A stretch of 47,527 bases of DNA from an uncultured Lachnospiraceae bacterium (GTDB taxonomy: Bacteria; Bacillota; Clostridia; Lachnospirales; Lachnospiraceae), in the NCBI GenBank assembly GCA_947623185.1, contig CANQGL010000010.1, forward strand, positions 1 through 47,527, given 5' to 3'. Both the position numbers and the translations under genes were made by a program. The notes beneath the pieces are model-generated. The model did not search any database, was not told the DNA's origin, and saw nothing but the letters and a program-made list of their open reading frames with translations. This document shows positions 26,070 through 36,024 of this stretch, in pieces. Numbering within the stretch: the stretch's first letter is position 1; every line of letters starts with the position of its first letter.

Positions 26070-26483
26070 CTACTTTTTCCTGACCGTGATCCCGACGCTC
26101 TTTCCGGGAACCAGTTCCAGCGAAAAGCTCAGTTTTCCGCTCATATTGGTGCGGATCCCGCCCGCCGGTTTTCCGTCCTCGAGGATTTCATATTCCGCGT
26201 CGTCCGAAAGCTGCAGCGTGATCTGCGCGTCGCTTTCGCCTTCCACAAAAAACGATACTTCCTCATCCTTTACGGAAAAACCGCTTACCGCGGTCCCCGG
26301 CACAGATTCGTAGACGAACATGCCGTTCCGTTCAAGCTTTGTGATCTCCTTAAACGTCTTGACCTTGTAAAGGTCTCCGTCGTGCTCGAAGTCCTCCTTC
26401 TTGGCCTTCTCGGAAAGCTCATAGTTTCCGAAGCTGACCGTGCCGTCGTCCTCCGTGCGGATCAATTCACCGATTACAGCCAT
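26070..26483 (-). CDS. endosialidase-like small protein (hypothetical)
   Basis: A 137-residue soluble protein, acidic, mostly predicted beta, without signal or membrane segment. It starts MAVIGELIRTEDDGTVSFGNY and shows the repeated short beta pattern seen in clostridial proteins annotated as endosialidase; that name is inherited and no enzymatic motif is seen. It is found between clpC and radA in related genomes, so it may belong to protein or DNA stress handling. Placed 14 bases before radA. Confidence 0.65.
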   Translation of the reverse strand: MAVIGELIRTEDDGTVSFGNYELSEKAKKEDFEHDGDLYKVKTFKEITKLERNGMFVYESVPGTAVSGFSVKDEEVSFFVEGESDAQITLQLSDDAEYEILEDGKPAGGIRTNMSGKLSFSLELVPGKSVGITVRKK

Positions 26484-26520
26484 AATGCTTAAACTCCTTT
26501 ATATCATCATAATAAACAGC

Positions 26521-26559
26521 TCCGAAACGCGCCGTCCCGTCTTGGCGGGCGCTTTCGGA
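26521..26559 (-). terminator. hairpin after clpC
   Basis: TCCGAAA (26521-26527) with GCGCC pairs with GGCGGGCGC-TTTCGGA (to 26559), a long G+C-rich stem. On the minus strand the tail is only weakly T-rich, so it may reduce rather than stop transcription into the downstream endosialidase-radA genes. Confidence 0.5.
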
Positions 26560-26574
26560 CGCCGCTTCGCCCGT

Positions 26575-29070
26575 CTATACCGTCGCGCTAAGCTCTTTTT
26601 TGGCCGCGGACTGCGGATGGCGCGCGGAAAACTTCAGCGCCCCGTCCTTTAACGTGATCTTTACCGAATCGCCCTCGCGGACGCGCCCTTCGAGCACGGC
26701 TTCGGCCAGCTGGTCCTCCACGAGATTCTGGATCGTCCTCTTGAGCGGACGCGCGCCGTACTTCTCGTCGTATCCCTTCTCGATCAGGAATTCCTTCACG
26801 TCGTCTCCCGCGCTCAGCCGGATCGACATCTGCTGCTTCGTGTGCTTTTCGACCTCCGCAAGCAGGATCGACACGATGTCCTTCATATGGCTGCGGTTCA
26901 GCGGATGGAAGACGATGATCTCGTCGATACGATTTAAAAACTCGGGCTTGAACAGCCGCTTCACCTCGTCCATCACGCCGTTCTTCATGCGCGTATATCT
27001 CTCGGCCTCATCGTCGTTCGAGGTGAATCCGAGGTGTTTCGGCGCGATGATGTTCTCCGCCCCCGCGTTCGAGGTCATGATCACGACCGTGTTCTTAAAG
27101 TCGATCTTATGCCCCTGCGAGTCGGTGATGTGGCCGTCGTCGAGCACCTGCAGGAGAATGTTGAACACGTCGGGATGCGCCTTCTCCACCTCGTCGAACA
27201 GGATCACCGAGTACGGGTTCCGGCGGACCTTCTCGCTTAACTGGCCGCCGCCCTCGTAGCCCACATAACCTGGCGGCGAACCGATCATCTTCGATACGCT
27301 GTGTTTCTCCATGTATTCGGACATATCGACGCGGATCAGCGCGTTCTCGGTCCCGAACATCGCCTCGGCGAGCGCCTTGCAGAGCTCGGTCTTTCCGACG
27401 CCGGTCGGCCCCAGAAACAGGAACGAACCGATGGGACGTTTCGGATCCTTGAGTCCCACGCGCCCGCGGCGGATCGCCCTGGAAACGGCGGTAACGGCCT
27501 CATCCTGGCCGACGACGCGGCCGTGCAGGATCGACTCCAGCTTAAGAAGACGTTCCGTCTCCGCTTCGGCCAGCTTGCTGACCGGGATCTTGGTCCAGCC
27601 GGATACCACGTCGGCAATGTCGTTCTCGTCGACGACGAGCTTCTTCGTCGTCTTCTCCTCTTCCCACTTCTCGCGCAGCTCCTCGATCCGTTTGCGCTTC
27701 TTCGCCTGCTTTTTCTTGATCTCTCCGGCCTGCTCGTAGGCTTCGGCCTTGACGGCTTCCTCCTTCTCGCGCTCGAGATCGCGGATCTGTTTCTCCAGAT
27801 GCTTGATCTCCTCCGGCTCGACGTACACCGTCAGGCGGACCTTGGAGGCCGCCTCGTCCAGCAGATCGATCGCCTTGTCCGGCAGGAACCGGTCGTTGAT
27901 GTAGCGCGAGGACAGCCGGACGGCCGCCTGCACGGCGTCATCCGTGATCGTTACGCGGTGGTGCGCCTCATAGCGGGGCCGCAGTCCCTTTAAGATCCCG
28001 ATCGCCTCTTCCTCGGTCGGTTCCTCCACGGTCACCGGCTGGAAACGGCGCTCCAGAGCGGAGTCCTTTTCGATATAGCGCCTGTATTCGTCGATCGTGG
28101 TCGCGCCGATCAGCTGGATCTCGCCGCGCGCCAGCGACGGTTTCAGGATATTGGAAGCGTCGAGCGCGCCCTCCGCGCCGCCCGCTCCGATGATAGTATG
28201 GATCTCGTCGATGAACAGCAGCACGTTGCCCGATTCGCGCACCTCGTTCAGGATGTTCTTGATACGCTCCTCAAATTCGCCGCGGTACTTGGAACCGGCC
28301 ACGATACCCGACAGATCGAGCACCACGACGCGCTTTCCCCGCATCGTCTCGGGTATATTTCCGTTCGCGATCATCTGGGCGAGGCCCTCGGTGACCGCGG
28401 TCTTTCCGACACCGGGCTCACCGATCAGGCAGGGGTTATTTTTCGTTCTTCTGCTTAAGATCTGGATGACCCTCTGGATCTCCTTCTGGCGTCCGATGAC
28501 CGGATCCAGTTTTCCGTCGCGCGCCAGCATGGTGAGATCGCGGCTGTAGGTATCCAGCGTCGGCGTCTCCGTCTTCTGGTTCTGGGCCGCCTTCGGGCCC
28601 CGGCCCTGGGCAAGCTCCTCGCGTCCCGGCGCGCCGTCCTCTCCCATCGCGGAGAGAAGGTCGATGTAGATCTTCTGGATGTTGATGTTCATGGTGTTTA
28701 AGAGCCGGATCGCGACGCAGTCCGATTCCTTCAGCATGGCCATCAGGATATGCTCGGTCCCGATCTGTGGGGCGCGGAACCGCACCGCTTCCCGGTAACT
28801 GTTTTCAAGCACCCGTCTCGCGCTCGGCGTATAGCCCTCGCGCTCCCGGACGCCCGTATTCTGATACGAGTTGACCAGCTTTTCCTCAAGCGCCATCAAA
28901 CGCTCCAGCTGCACGTCGTTGGCCTCCAGCACCTTTGCCGCCGTGCCGCTCCCTTCCTCGATCAGTCCCACGAGCAGATGCTCCGTACCCACGGTGCGCG
29001 ACCCCATCGTTTCGGCCGCCTCCTTCGCGAGGTCGAGCGATCTTCTCGCCTTTTGTGTATATTGATCCAT
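26575..29070 (-). CDS. clpC: ATP-dependent Clp protease ATPase subunit ClpC
   Basis: An 831-residue Hsp100 protein. It has two N-terminal Clp repeats (1-145), a first AAA domain with Walker A GEPGVGKT (217-224), a coiled M/UVR region ([18 protein letters not shown] onward), a second AAA domain with [10 protein letters not shown], and the ClpP-docking LGF motif in [11 protein letters not shown]. It unfolds substrates marked by the McsB kinase and feeds them to ClpP (not in the window). The start at 29070 is chosen because GAGGAG lies about ten bases upstream and the protein then begins like other ClpC proteins; a longer frame upstream has no site and reads through mcsB. Operon: gntR-mcsA-mcsB-clpC. 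Confidence 0.97.
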   Translation of the reverse strand: MDQYTQKARRSLDLAKEAAETMGSRTVGTEHLLVGLIEEGSGTAAKVLEANDVQLERLMALEEKLVNSYQNTGVREREGYTPSARRVLENSYREAVRFRAPQIGTEHILMAMLKESDCVAIRLLNTMNINIQKIYIDLLSAMGEDGAPGREELAQGRGPKAAQNQKTETPTLDTYSRDLTMLARDGKLDPVIGRQKEIQRVIQILSRRTKNNPCLIGEPGVGKTAVTEGLAQMIANGNIPETMRGKRVVVLDLSGIVAGSKYRGEFEERIKNILNEVRESGNVLLFIDEIHTIIGAGGAEGALDASNILKPSLARGEIQLIGATTIDEYRRYIEKDSALERRFQPVTVEEPTEEEAIGILKGLRPRYEAHHRVTITDDAVQAAVRLSSRYINDRFLPDKAIDLLDEAASKVRLTVYVEPEEIKHLEKQIRDLEREKEEAVKAEAYEQAGEIKKKQAKKRKRIEELREKWEEEKTTKKLVVDENDIADVVSGWTKIPVSKLAEAETERLLKLESILHGRVVGQDEAVTAVSRAIRRGRVGLKDPKRPIGSFLFLGPTGVGKTELCKALAEAMFGTENALIRVDMSEYMEKHSVSKMIGSPPGYVGYEGGGQLSEKVRRNPYSVILFDEVEKAHPDVFNILLQVLDDGHITDSQGHKIDFKNTVVIMTSNAGAENIIAPKHLGFTSNDDEAERYTRMKNGVMDEVKRLFKPEFLNRIDEIIVFHPLNRSHMKDIVSILLAEVEKHTKQQMSIRLSAGDDVKEFLIEKGYDEKYGARPLKRTIQNLVEDQLAEAVLEGRVREGDSVKITLKDGALKFSARHPQSAAKKELSATV

Positions 29071-29092
29071 TCCGTATTGCTCCTCTCGTCCT

Positions 29093-30127
29093 CTATCTGA
29101 TTTCCGGCAGCCGTTCCCGGAGGAAATCGGCTCTCGCCGCGTCAAGTTCGTCCTTATCAAGCGGTTTCTTCGCCATCCGCAGAAGGTTCGCCGGCTGAAT
29201 GCCCAAAACAAGTCCGAAGACCGAACAGGGCTCTTTCGTCTCGATCATCCCGTCGTTGATCCCGGCCATGATCTGCGAAAGGAGGTTCATCGCGTCCTTG
29301 CGCGTCAGCCTGCGGGCGTATTTCAGAACGCCGTAGGACTTATAGACTTCGTCGAGCCGCGCAAGCGAGCGCCGTCTCCCCGCGTCGCTTCTAAGATTCT
29401 GCTCCTTCTGATCCAGCTCAGCCGCCGTCTTTGTCACGAGATCGACGATCTCGCGTTCCGTCTGCCCGAGCGTCTTCTGATTCGAGATCCGGTAAAGCGC
29501 CCCGAAATTCTCGCCGCCTTCCCCGTACAGCCCGCGGATCGAGGTGCCGAAACGCCCCATATCCGCCGTCAGGCTGTTGAAATTCTTCCATGTCGATAAA
29601 AGCGGCAGATGCAGGACCACCGAGACCCTGAGGCCGGTCCCCACGTTCGTCGGATAGGAAGTCAGATATCCGTACTTCCTGTCGAACGCGTACTCGATGC
29701 GGCTGTCGATGAAATCGTCGATCCGCTCCGCCCGCTCATAGCATTCGGTCGTTTTCAGGCCCGTATCGCAGACCTGGATCCGGATATGGTCCTCGCCGTT
29801 TATGATGACTCCGACGCTCTCGTCCTCCGAGAGGATCAGCCCCGAAGTCCCCTGTTTTTTCACGATGCCGCGGTTTAACACGCGCCGCTCCACCAGCGAC
29901 GTCTTTTCCAGATCCGTCATCCGGTCGAGATAGGCGAACCTGTATTTTGTCCCGTCGGCCGGCCCGATCCCCTTGAAACTCTCGCAGAGCCGGGCGGTCA
30001 GTTCGCTGTCCTGTTCTTTCGTCATCCGGGACGGGAAGGGATATTCCTTCCAGTTCCGCACAAGGCGGATCCGGCTGTATACCACGTTGGATCCCGGTTG
30101 TCCCGGCGCCTCGTACCATCTATCCAT
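29093..30127 (-). CDS. mcsB: protein arginine kinase McsB
   Basis: A 344-residue ATP:guanido phosphotransferase-family protein: the N-terminal SRIRLVRN arginine-rich motif, ED-x-x-R-I-Q (EDHIRIQV), and the PTNVGTG loop (159-165). McsB phosphorylates arginines in damaged proteins to mark them for ClpC-ClpP. At the loop, most McsB proteins read SCPTNVGTG; here Cys is replaced by Tyr158, the position equivalent to the reactive cysteine of creatine kinase. The C-terminal [13 protein letters not shown] stretch fits the allosteric phospho-arginine pocket of the family. It overlaps mcsA by 8 bases and is followed by clpC after 22 bases. Confidence 0.93.
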   Translation of the reverse strand: MDRWYEAPGQPGSNVVYSRIRLVRNWKEYPFPSRMTKEQDSELTARLCESFKGIGPADGTKYRFAYLDRMTDLEKTSLVERRVLNRGIVKKQGTSGLILSEDESVGVIINGEDHIRIQVCDTGLKTTECYERAERIDDFIDSRIEYAFDRKYGYLTSYPTNVGTGLRVSVVLHLPLLSTWKNFNSLTADMGRFGTSIRGLYGEGGENFGALYRISNQKTLGQTEREIVDLVTKTAAELDQKEQNLRSDAGRRRSLARLDEVYKSYGVLKYARRLTRKDAMNLLSQIMAGINDGMIETKEPCSVFGLVLGIQPANLLRMAKKPLDKDELDAARADFLRERLPEIR

Positions 30128-30710
30128 TCTGTCCCGTCTCCTCTTTCAGCTTTTTCAGTTCGTCGCGCAGCACCGCCGCTTCCTCGTATTCCTCGCGCTG
30201 TACCGCGCCTTTGATCCGCGACTGCAAAAGCTCGATCCGCTCCGCGACCGGAAGCTCCGCGTCCTTTTCGGACTGCTGCCGGTCCGCTTTTTCCGCCGCG
30301 GCCTGCGCGCCCTCTCCGTTCTCCGTTATCCTGTGCCCGGCCGGACGCTTGCCCACATGGCTCTCGCTGCCCTGCAGCCTCCGGATGTTGTCGCCGATCA
30401 GCGGATCGAACACGCTGTAACAGTCCGCGCATCCGAAACGGCTGTTTTTCATAAACTCCTCGTAGGTCGTGCCGCAGGTCGGGCAGACGACCTGCGCGTA
30501 CTGGTCCCTGCTGCGGTCCGAATCCGTCTTCCCGAAGATCCCGGCGATCAGCTCCGCAAGCGGGAACTCGCCCTCGAACAGGGCCGAATACTGGCCGATA
30601 TCCAGGCGGCTCGCACAGTGCGTGCAGAGGTTGTGTTCGGATTTTACCCCGTTTATGACCTCGACATACTTGATGGTCGCTTCGCGCATCTTGCAGTTTT
30701 CACATAACAT
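30120..30710 (-). CDS. mcsA: McsA, zinc-binding activator of McsB
   Basis: A 196-residue protein with four C-x2-C zinc pairs: Cys3/6, 29/32, 76/79 and 94/97. The C-terminal 40 residues (about 155-192, ELLQSRIKGAVQREEYEEAA) are a UVR domain that binds the kinase or ClpC. McsA activates McsB and senses metal or thiol stress. The stop overlaps mcsB. It starts 9 bases after the GntR gene ends, which shows that all four genes are one operon. Confidence 0.93.
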   Translation of the reverse strand: MLCENCKMREATIKYVEVINGVKSEHNLCTHCASRLDIGQYSALFEGEFPLAELIAGIFGKTDSDRSRDQYAQVVCPTCGTTYEEFMKNSRFGCADCYSVFDPLIGDNIRRLQGSESHVGKRPAGHRITENGEGAQAAAEKADRQQSEKDAELPVAERIELLQSRIKGAVQREEYEEAAVLRDELKKLKEETGQNG

Positions 30711-30719
30711 CTTCCTGTT

Positions 30720-31097
30720 TCACCCCTGTCCACTGAATTCGTCAAAAACCTCATCCACCAGCGCGTGGACCTCGTCGCGCCCGACGTCCTGGCAGATCCC
30801 GCGGGCGATGATGATACCCAGATTTTGTTTCATCTCGTTGAGCGCCCGCAGCTTATCCATGTTGAGCGCCACCACCGCGCCGCGCCTGCGGTCCAGCCGC
30901 AGAAAGCCCTCCTGCCTTAAGACAGAATATGCTTTGTTGACCGTATGCATGTTGATCCCGATCTCGTCCGCGAGCTGGCGCACCGAGGGAAGGCTGTCTC
31001 CCTCACGCAGCATATCCGTCGCGATCCCCATGATGATCTGGTTGCAGAGCTGGATATACAGTGCCTCTTCACTGTTAAAATCGATTTTCAGTATCAT
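30720..31097 (-). CDS. GntR-family regulator, YtrA type
   Basis: A 125-residue short GntR regulator: winged helix-turn-helix (about 10-75, with GDSLPSVRQLADEIGINMHT), then a small dimerisation tail without an effector domain. YtrA-type proteins usually control ABC or stress genes. Here it is the first gene of the mcsA-mcsB-clpC operon, where Firmicutes normally carry ctsR. No CtsR heptad repeats (GGTCAAA) were seen at the promoter. A palindrome covers the -10 box, so the protein probably represses its own operon. That it has taken over CtsR's task is inference. Confidence 0.85.
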   Translation of the reverse strand: MILKIDFNSEEALYIQLCNQIIMGIATDMLREGDSLPSVRQLADEIGINMHTVNKAYSVLRQEGFLRLDRRRGAVVALNMDKLRALNEMKQNLGIIIARGICQDVGRDEVHALVDEVFDEFSGQG

Positions 31098-31131
31098 TTT
31101 CTCACCGTCTTTCCCGCTGTCTTTGTAATAA

Positions 31132-31154
31132 CTGTTATATTTGTATCATAACAG
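31132..31154. promoter_or_regulatory. palindrome over the clp operon -10 box
   Basis: CTGTTAT (31132-31138) and ATAACAG (31148-31154), nine bases apart, cover the -10 box of the gntR-mcsA-mcsB-clpC promoter. Good candidate operator for the YtrA-type GntR protein. Confidence 0.6.
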
Positions 31155-31173
31155 ATATTGCGGTGCCCGTCAA
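31145..31173 (-). promoter_or_regulatory. promoter of the gntR-mcsA-mcsB-clpC operon
   Basis: TTGACG (31173-31168), 17-base spacer, TATGAT (31150-31145) on the minus strand, about 50 bases upstream of the GntR start. Confidence 0.7.
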
Positions 31174-31371
31174 GCGGAAAAATCGACCGCCGCGCCAAAA
31201 GACCGCCCCTTGCTCCCCCGAAGACTGTCTCTCGCGCCCCGAAGACCGCCCGCCGCGGGCAAAATGCCGTCCGCTTCGGCCCGCGCCGCAAAAACAGCTT
31301 TTCAAACCCCGCGAAATCGTTTATACTGTCGGTATCGGGCCCTGATCCGGCCCGAAAAGGAGGCAGTTTTC

Positions 31372-31593
31372 ATGAAACGTATCTTCGCCTGGGCAGGCAT
31401 CGCCGTGATCGCCGCGGCGTTTATCGCTCTCGCCGTCCTGACGGCCTCGGGCGCGCCCGCAAACGCGATCCTCGCCCTGTTATTCTGTCTGCTGATCGTC
31501 CCGGTCATACTCTACGCGTTCCTGCTCGCCGTAAAGCTCGGCAGGCGGAACGGCGACAAAGCCGAAACGGAAACGGACAGCGAAAAGCCCTGA
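31372..31593 (+). CDS. small two-segment membrane protein
   Basis: A 73-residue protein with two membrane segments (about 5-25 and 32-53) and a charged C-terminal tail (KLGRRNGDKAETETDSEKP). AAAAGGAGG stands eight bases before the ATG, which supports this start over longer frames. It lies alone between the divergent clp operon and the convergent purA. No function recognised. Confidence 0.6.
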   Translation: MKRIFAWAGIAVIAAAFIALAVLTASGAPANAILALLFCLLIVPVILYAFLLAVKLGRRNGDKAETETDSEKP

Positions 31594-31659
31594 CCGCACA
31601 AAAGCCGCGGCTCAAACCCAGCCCGGCCCGGCCGCATACAAAATCCCACGGCATACGGC

Positions 31660-31690
31660 AAATGGCTCCGAAAAGTTCCGGAGCCATTTT
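31660..31690. terminator. terminator between the small membrane protein and purA
   Basis: AATGGCTCCG pairs with CGGAGCCATT across a loop of about eight bases (31661-31670 with 31679-31688). T-rich tails on both sides are short, but the position between convergent genes fits a shared terminator. Confidence 0.65.
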
Positions 31691-31699
31691 ATCGTCAGT

Positions 31700-32980
31700 T
31701 TATTTTCTCATAATGATCTCGTCGCGTCCCGGACCGTTCGATACCATCTTCACCGGCACGCCGAGCTCTTTCTCGATCCTCTCGATATAATTCCGGCAGT
31801 TCTCCGGCAGTTCCTCATACTTCCGGATCCCGCGGATCGCGCACTTCCATCCCGGCAGCTTCTCGTAGACCGGTTTCGCCTTCTCGAGCAGGGAGGTGGT
31901 CGGGAAGTCCTTCGTCACCTTTCCGTCGATCTCGTAGCCCACGCAGATCGGAAGTTCATCGAGGTACCCCAGAACGTCCAGAACCGTGAGCGCGACCTCG
32001 GTCGCACCCTGGATCCGGCATCCGTAACGGGTCGCCACCGCGTCGAACCATCCCATGCGTCTCGGCCGTCCGGTCGTTGCCCCGAACTCGCCGCCGTCGC
32101 CGCCGCGCCGTCTAAGCTCGTCGGCTTCGTCGCCGAAGATCTCGCTCACGAACGCTCCCGCGCCGACCGCGCTCGAATACGCCTTGACGACCGCCGTGAT
32201 GTTTTTGATCTCATACGGCGGGATCCCCGCTCCGATCGCCCCGTAGGCCGCAAGCGTCGAGGAGGATGTCACCATCGGGTAGATCCCGTGGTCCGGGTCT
32301 TTCAGAGAGCCGAGCTGGCCTTCCAGCAGGATATTCTTTCCGGCCGCGATCGCCTCGTGCAGATACGCGGAGACGTCGCAGACATAGGGAGCGACCATCT
32401 CCTTATACTCCATCAACGTCGCAAAGAGCTCATCCGGATCGAGAAGCGGCTTATGGTACAGATGTTTAAGAAGGACGTTCTTCATCTCGCAGACGCGTCC
32501 GACTTTCTCCTTAAGCGCCGCCTCGCTTCCGAACAGCTCGCTGACCTGGAAGCCGATCTTGGCGTATTTATCGGAATAGAAAGGCGCGATGCCCGACTTC
32601 GTCGAGCCGAACGACTTTCCGGCAAGCCGCGCCTCCTCGTAGGTATCGAACAGGATGTGGTACGGCATCATGATCTGCGCCCGGTCCGAGACCAGGATCT
32701 TCGGCATCGGGACGCCCTGGCCCGTGATATCGCCGATCTCCTTTACCAGATACGGGATGTTTAAGGCCACCCCGTTTCCGATGATACTCGTCGTATGGCT
32801 GTAAAAAACGCCCGACGGAAGCAGATGAAGCGCAAATTTACCGTAATTATTGATGATCGTATGGCCCGCGTTGCTTCCGCCCTGGAAACGGACGATGATA
32901 TCGGACTCCCGGGCGAGCATATCCGTGATCTTGCCCTTTCCCTCGTCGCCCCAGTTGGCGCCAACGATTGCTCTGACCAT
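31700..32980 (-). CDS. purA: adenylosuccinate synthetase
   Basis: A 426-residue PurA. It joins IMP and aspartate with GTP to make adenylosuccinate, the first step from IMP to AMP. The N-terminal loop GANWGDEGKGK binds GTP; other conserved parts are QGGSNAGHT, FGSTKSGIAP and TTGRPRRMGWFDAV. The start at 32980 is chosen because GGAGG lies seven bases upstream; a longer in-frame extension has no site and no homology. It is the last gene of the pur run and starts about 150 bases downstream of purB. Confidence 0.97.
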   Translation of the reverse strand: MVRAIVGANWGDEGKGKITDMLARESDIIVRFQGGSNAGHTIINNYGKFALHLLPSGVFYSHTTSIIGNGVALNIPYLVKEIGDITGQGVPMPKILVSDRAQIMMPYHILFDTYEEARLAGKSFGSTKSGIAPFYSDKYAKIGFQVSELFGSEAALKEKVGRVCEMKNVLLKHLYHKPLLDPDELFATLMEYKEMVAPYVCDVSAYLHEAIAAGKNILLEGQLGSLKDPDHGIYPMVTSSSTLAAYGAIGAGIPPYEIKNITAVVKAYSSAVGAGAFVSEIFGDEADELRRRGGDGGEFGATTGRPRRMGWFDAVATRYGCRIQGATEVALTVLDVLGYLDELPICVGYEIDGKVTKDFPTTSLLEKAKPVYEKLPGWKCAIRGIRKYEELPENCRNYIERIEKELGVPVKMVSNGPGRDEIIMRK

Positions 32981-33129
32981 TGCGGTCCCTCCTTTGGATC
33001 GTTTCTGCATGCCGCAAAACCGGCACTTAACCAGTTTACAACAAATGCGGCCATATGTAAAGCGAATCTTGCACGCTGTTTCCATCTGCGCGCACGCCGT
33101 TTTCGCTTATTTCGCACGCCGTTTTCGGC

Positions 33130-34560
33130 TTACACGCTGATCTCCGCCTTAACTCCGAGGAGATCTCCGTTCGCCTCCAGGATCGGATCTATGACCTCTT
33201 TTAAGAACTCTTCGACCTGCTCCGGCGCGCGTCCGACGTATTTCTTCGGATCCATCGTCTTTTTCAGTTCGTCGAGCGTCAGGCCAAACGACGAATCGGC
33301 CGCGATCAGCTCGAGCAGGTTGTTGTCCTTCCCCTCGGCCTTCACGTTCTTTCCGGCCTCCATCGAGAGCTCTCTGATGCGCTCATGCAATTCCTGACGG
33401 TCGCCGCCCGCCTTGACCGCGTCCATCATGATGTTCTCGGTCGCCATGAACGGCAGCTCCGCCATCAGGTGTTTCTCGATGACCTTCGGATAGACGACGA
33501 GGCCGTCCACCACGTTGAGGTACAGATCGAGGATCCCGTCCACCGCAAGGAATCCCTCCGGCACCGAGAGCCGCTTGTTCGCCGAATCGTCGAGCGTGCG
33601 CTCGAACCACTGGGTCGAAGCGACAAGCATCGGGTTCATCATATCGGCCATCACATAGTCCGCCAGCGAGGCGATCCGCTCGCTGCGCATGGGGTTCCGC
33701 TTGTAGGCCATCGCCGACGAGCCGATCTGGTTCTTCTCGAACGGCTCCTCGACTTCCTTCAAATGCTGCAGAAGGCGGACGTCGTTGGAGAATTTGTGGG
33801 CGCTCTGCGCGATCCCGGCCAGCACGCCGAGCACACGGCTGTCGATCTTTCTCGAATAGGTCTGCCCCGATACCGGGAAGCACTCCGAAAAGCCCATCTT
33901 TTCGGCGATCATCCGGTCGGCCATGCGGCATTTTCCGTGGTCCCCGTCGAACAGTTCAAGGAAGCTGGCCTGCGTCCCGGTGGTACCCTTGGAGCCCAGA
34001 AGCTTCATGGAGCCGATCACATGGTCCAGATCCTCAAGATCGAGCGTCAGATCCATCAGCCAAAGGGTGGCGCGCTTTCCGACCGTCGTCGGCTGCGCGG
34101 GCTGGAAATGCGTGAACGCCAGGGTCGGCAGGTCTTTATATTTCTTAGCGAAGGCGGCGAGTTCCGCGATCACGTTGATCAGCTTTTTGCGGACGAGCTT
34201 AAGCGCCTCGGTCATCAGGATAATGTCGGTGTTGTCGCCGACGTAGCATGAGGTCGCGCCGAGGTGGATGATGCCCTTCGCCTGCGGGCACTGTAAGCCG
34301 TACGCATAGACATGGGACATCACGTCGTGCCGCACCAGCTTTTCGCGCTCCTTCGCGACTTCGAAATTGATGTCGTCCTGATGGGCCTTAAGCTCCGCGA
34401 TCTGTTCGTCCGTGATCGGCAGGCCGAGCTCTTTCTCGGTCTCCGCGAGCGCGATCCAGAGCTTTCTCCAGGTGCGAAACTTCTTTTCCGGCGAAAAGAT
34501 GTACTGCATCTCCTTGCTTGCGTAGCGCTCGGAAAGGGGGCTTTGGTATTTATCGTACAT
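33130..34560 (-). CDS. purB: adenylosuccinate lyase
   Basis: A 476-residue fumarase/aspartase-superfamily lyase. It cleaves SAICAR in the IMP pathway and adenylosuccinate in AMP synthesis. The family signature is seen in [15 protein letters not shown] (about 280-294), with the substrate His in [10 protein letters not shown] and the HLGATS motif. The gene ends with EISV and is preceded by purF with a gap of 15 bases. Full length. Confidence 0.95.
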   Translation of the reverse strand: MYDKYQSPLSERYASKEMQYIFSPEKKFRTWRKLWIALAETEKELGLPITDEQIAELKAHQDDINFEVAKEREKLVRHDVMSHVYAYGLQCPQAKGIIHLGATSCYVGDNTDIILMTEALKLVRKKLINVIAELAAFAKKYKDLPTLAFTHFQPAQPTTVGKRATLWLMDLTLDLEDLDHVIGSMKLLGSKGTTGTQASFLELFDGDHGKCRMADRMIAEKMGFSECFPVSGQTYSRKIDSRVLGVLAGIAQSAHKFSNDVRLLQHLKEVEEPFEKNQIGSSAMAYKRNPMRSERIASLADYVMADMMNPMLVASTQWFERTLDDSANKRLSVPEGFLAVDGILDLYLNVVDGLVVYPKVIEKHLMAELPFMATENIMMDAVKAGGDRQELHERIRELSMEAGKNVKAEGKDNNLLELIAADSSFGLTLDELKKTMDPKKYVGRAPEQVEEFLKEVIDPILEANGDLLGVKAEISV

Positions 34561-34575
34561 AAACGTCCTCCTGTT

Positions 34576-36021
34576 TTATTTCTCGTAGCTTCCGCGGATG
34601 TCCTCCACGGGCGGGTCCACCGGATAATCCCCGGTAAAGCAGGCCGTGCAGACCGGCAGGCCGCCCGCCATCTCCCGCAGGCGTTCCACACGCAGGTACG
34701 AGAGCGAATCCGCGCCGATGATCTTACAGATCTCGTCGACGGTGCGGTCATGGGCGATCAGCTGGTCCTCCGTCGGGATATCGGTCCCGAAGTAGCACGG
34801 GTGCAGAAACGGCGGCGCGGAGACCTTCACATGCACCTCCGTCGCGCCCGCCTCCCGCAGCATGTTGACGATCAGATTGCTGGTCGTCCCGCGCACGATC
34901 GAGTCGTCGATCATGATCACGCGCTTTCCTGCGACCGCCTCACGCAGCACGTTCAGCTTGACGCGCACGGCGGATTCGCGGCTGCTCTGCTTGGGTTTAA
35001 TAAACGTCCGTCCCACATAGGAGTTCTTGACGAACGCCATGCAGTAGGGGATGCCCGACTCCATCGAATAGCCGAGGGCGGCGGCATTCCCCGATTCCGG
35101 CACGCCGACCACGATATCCGCGTCGACCGGCGAGTCCTTCGCCAGGCAGCGCCCGGCGTAAATGCGCGAGTGGTACACGCCGACGCCGTCGAAGACGCTG
35201 TCGGGCCGCGCAAAATAAATATACTCAAAAACACATCTCGCTTCGCTTTTTTCGTCGCAGAGCGTGGTGTCGGATCGGATCCCGTCCTTTGTGATCGTGA
35301 CGATCTCCCCCGGCCGCACGTCGCGGACGAAGGTCGCCCCGACCGTATCGAGCGCGCAGGTCTCGGAGGTCAGGATCCAGGCGTTGTCGCGCCTGCCGAT
35401 GCAGAGCGGCTTAAAGCCCTGCGGATCGCGCGCCCCGATCAGCTTTCTCGGGCTTGCGATCACCAGGGAATAGGCGCCCCGGATCTTTTTCATGGCGTTC
35501 GCCACCGCCTCCTCGACGGTCGCGGTGCGGATCCGTTCGCGGGCGATGTGGTACGCGATGACCTCGGTATCGATCGTGGTCTGGAAGATCGCGCCCGTAT
35601 AGGCCAGCTCGCGGCGCAGTTCCGGCGCGTTGACGAGATTTCCGTTATGCGCCAGCGCCAGCGTTCCCTTTACATAGTTGAGGACCAGCGGCTGCGCGTT
35701 CTCGCGCGTGCTGCTCCCCGCGGTCGAATAGCGGACATGGCCGACGCCGTTGTTGCCCTTAAGGCCATCCAGCGTTTCCGGCGTGAACACCTCGTTGCAG
35801 AGGCCCATGCCCTTGCAGGTGCTGATCACGCCCTTCGGTCCGTTCGTGTCGCTGACCGCGATCCCGCAGCTCTCCTGTCCCCTGTGCTGCAGGGCGAACA
35901 GCCCGTAGTAGATCGTGGACGCCACATCGCGGCCGTCCAGATCGTACATGCCGAAGATCCCGCATTCCTCGTGCAGCTTGTCCGTTCTCCAATCCATAGC
36001 GCGTGCCTGTCCGATGTCCAT
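34576..36021 (-). CDS. purF: amidophosphoribosyltransferase
   Basis: A 481-residue PurF, which commits PRPP and glutamine to purine synthesis. The N-terminal glutaminase has its nucleophile at Cys20 (EEC-GIFG), so a 19-residue propeptide must be removed. The C-terminal half has the PRPP loop VIMIDDSIVRGTTS. Four Cys positions in the C-terminal part (e.g. CYFGTD, CTACFTGDYP) fit the iron-sulfur cluster of the Bacillus-type enzyme. It starts 3 bases after purC ends. Confidence 0.96.
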   Translation of the reverse strand: MDIGQARAMDWRTDKLHEECGIFGMYDLDGRDVASTIYYGLFALQHRGQESCGIAVSDTNGPKGVISTCKGMGLCNEVFTPETLDGLKGNNGVGHVRYSTAGSSTRENAQPLVLNYVKGTLALAHNGNLVNAPELRRELAYTGAIFQTTIDTEVIAYHIARERIRTATVEEAVANAMKKIRGAYSLVIASPRKLIGARDPQGFKPLCIGRRDNAWILTSETCALDTVGATFVRDVRPGEIVTITKDGIRSDTTLCDEKSEARCVFEYIYFARPDSVFDGVGVYHSRIYAGRCLAKDSPVDADIVVGVPESGNAAALGYSMESGIPYCMAFVKNSYVGRTFIKPKQSSRESAVRVKLNVLREAVAGKRVIMIDDSIVRGTTSNLIVNMLREAGATEVHVKVSAPPFLHPCYFGTDIPTEDQLIAHDRTVDEICKIIGADSLSYLRVERLREMAGGLPVCTACFTGDYPVDPPVEDIRGSYEK

Positions 36022-36024
36022 CTT

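Noticed and set aside
28935..29211. Longer ClpC N-terminus starting at 29211
   Set aside because: The extra 47 codons overlap mcsB, have no ribosome site and do not resemble ClpC.
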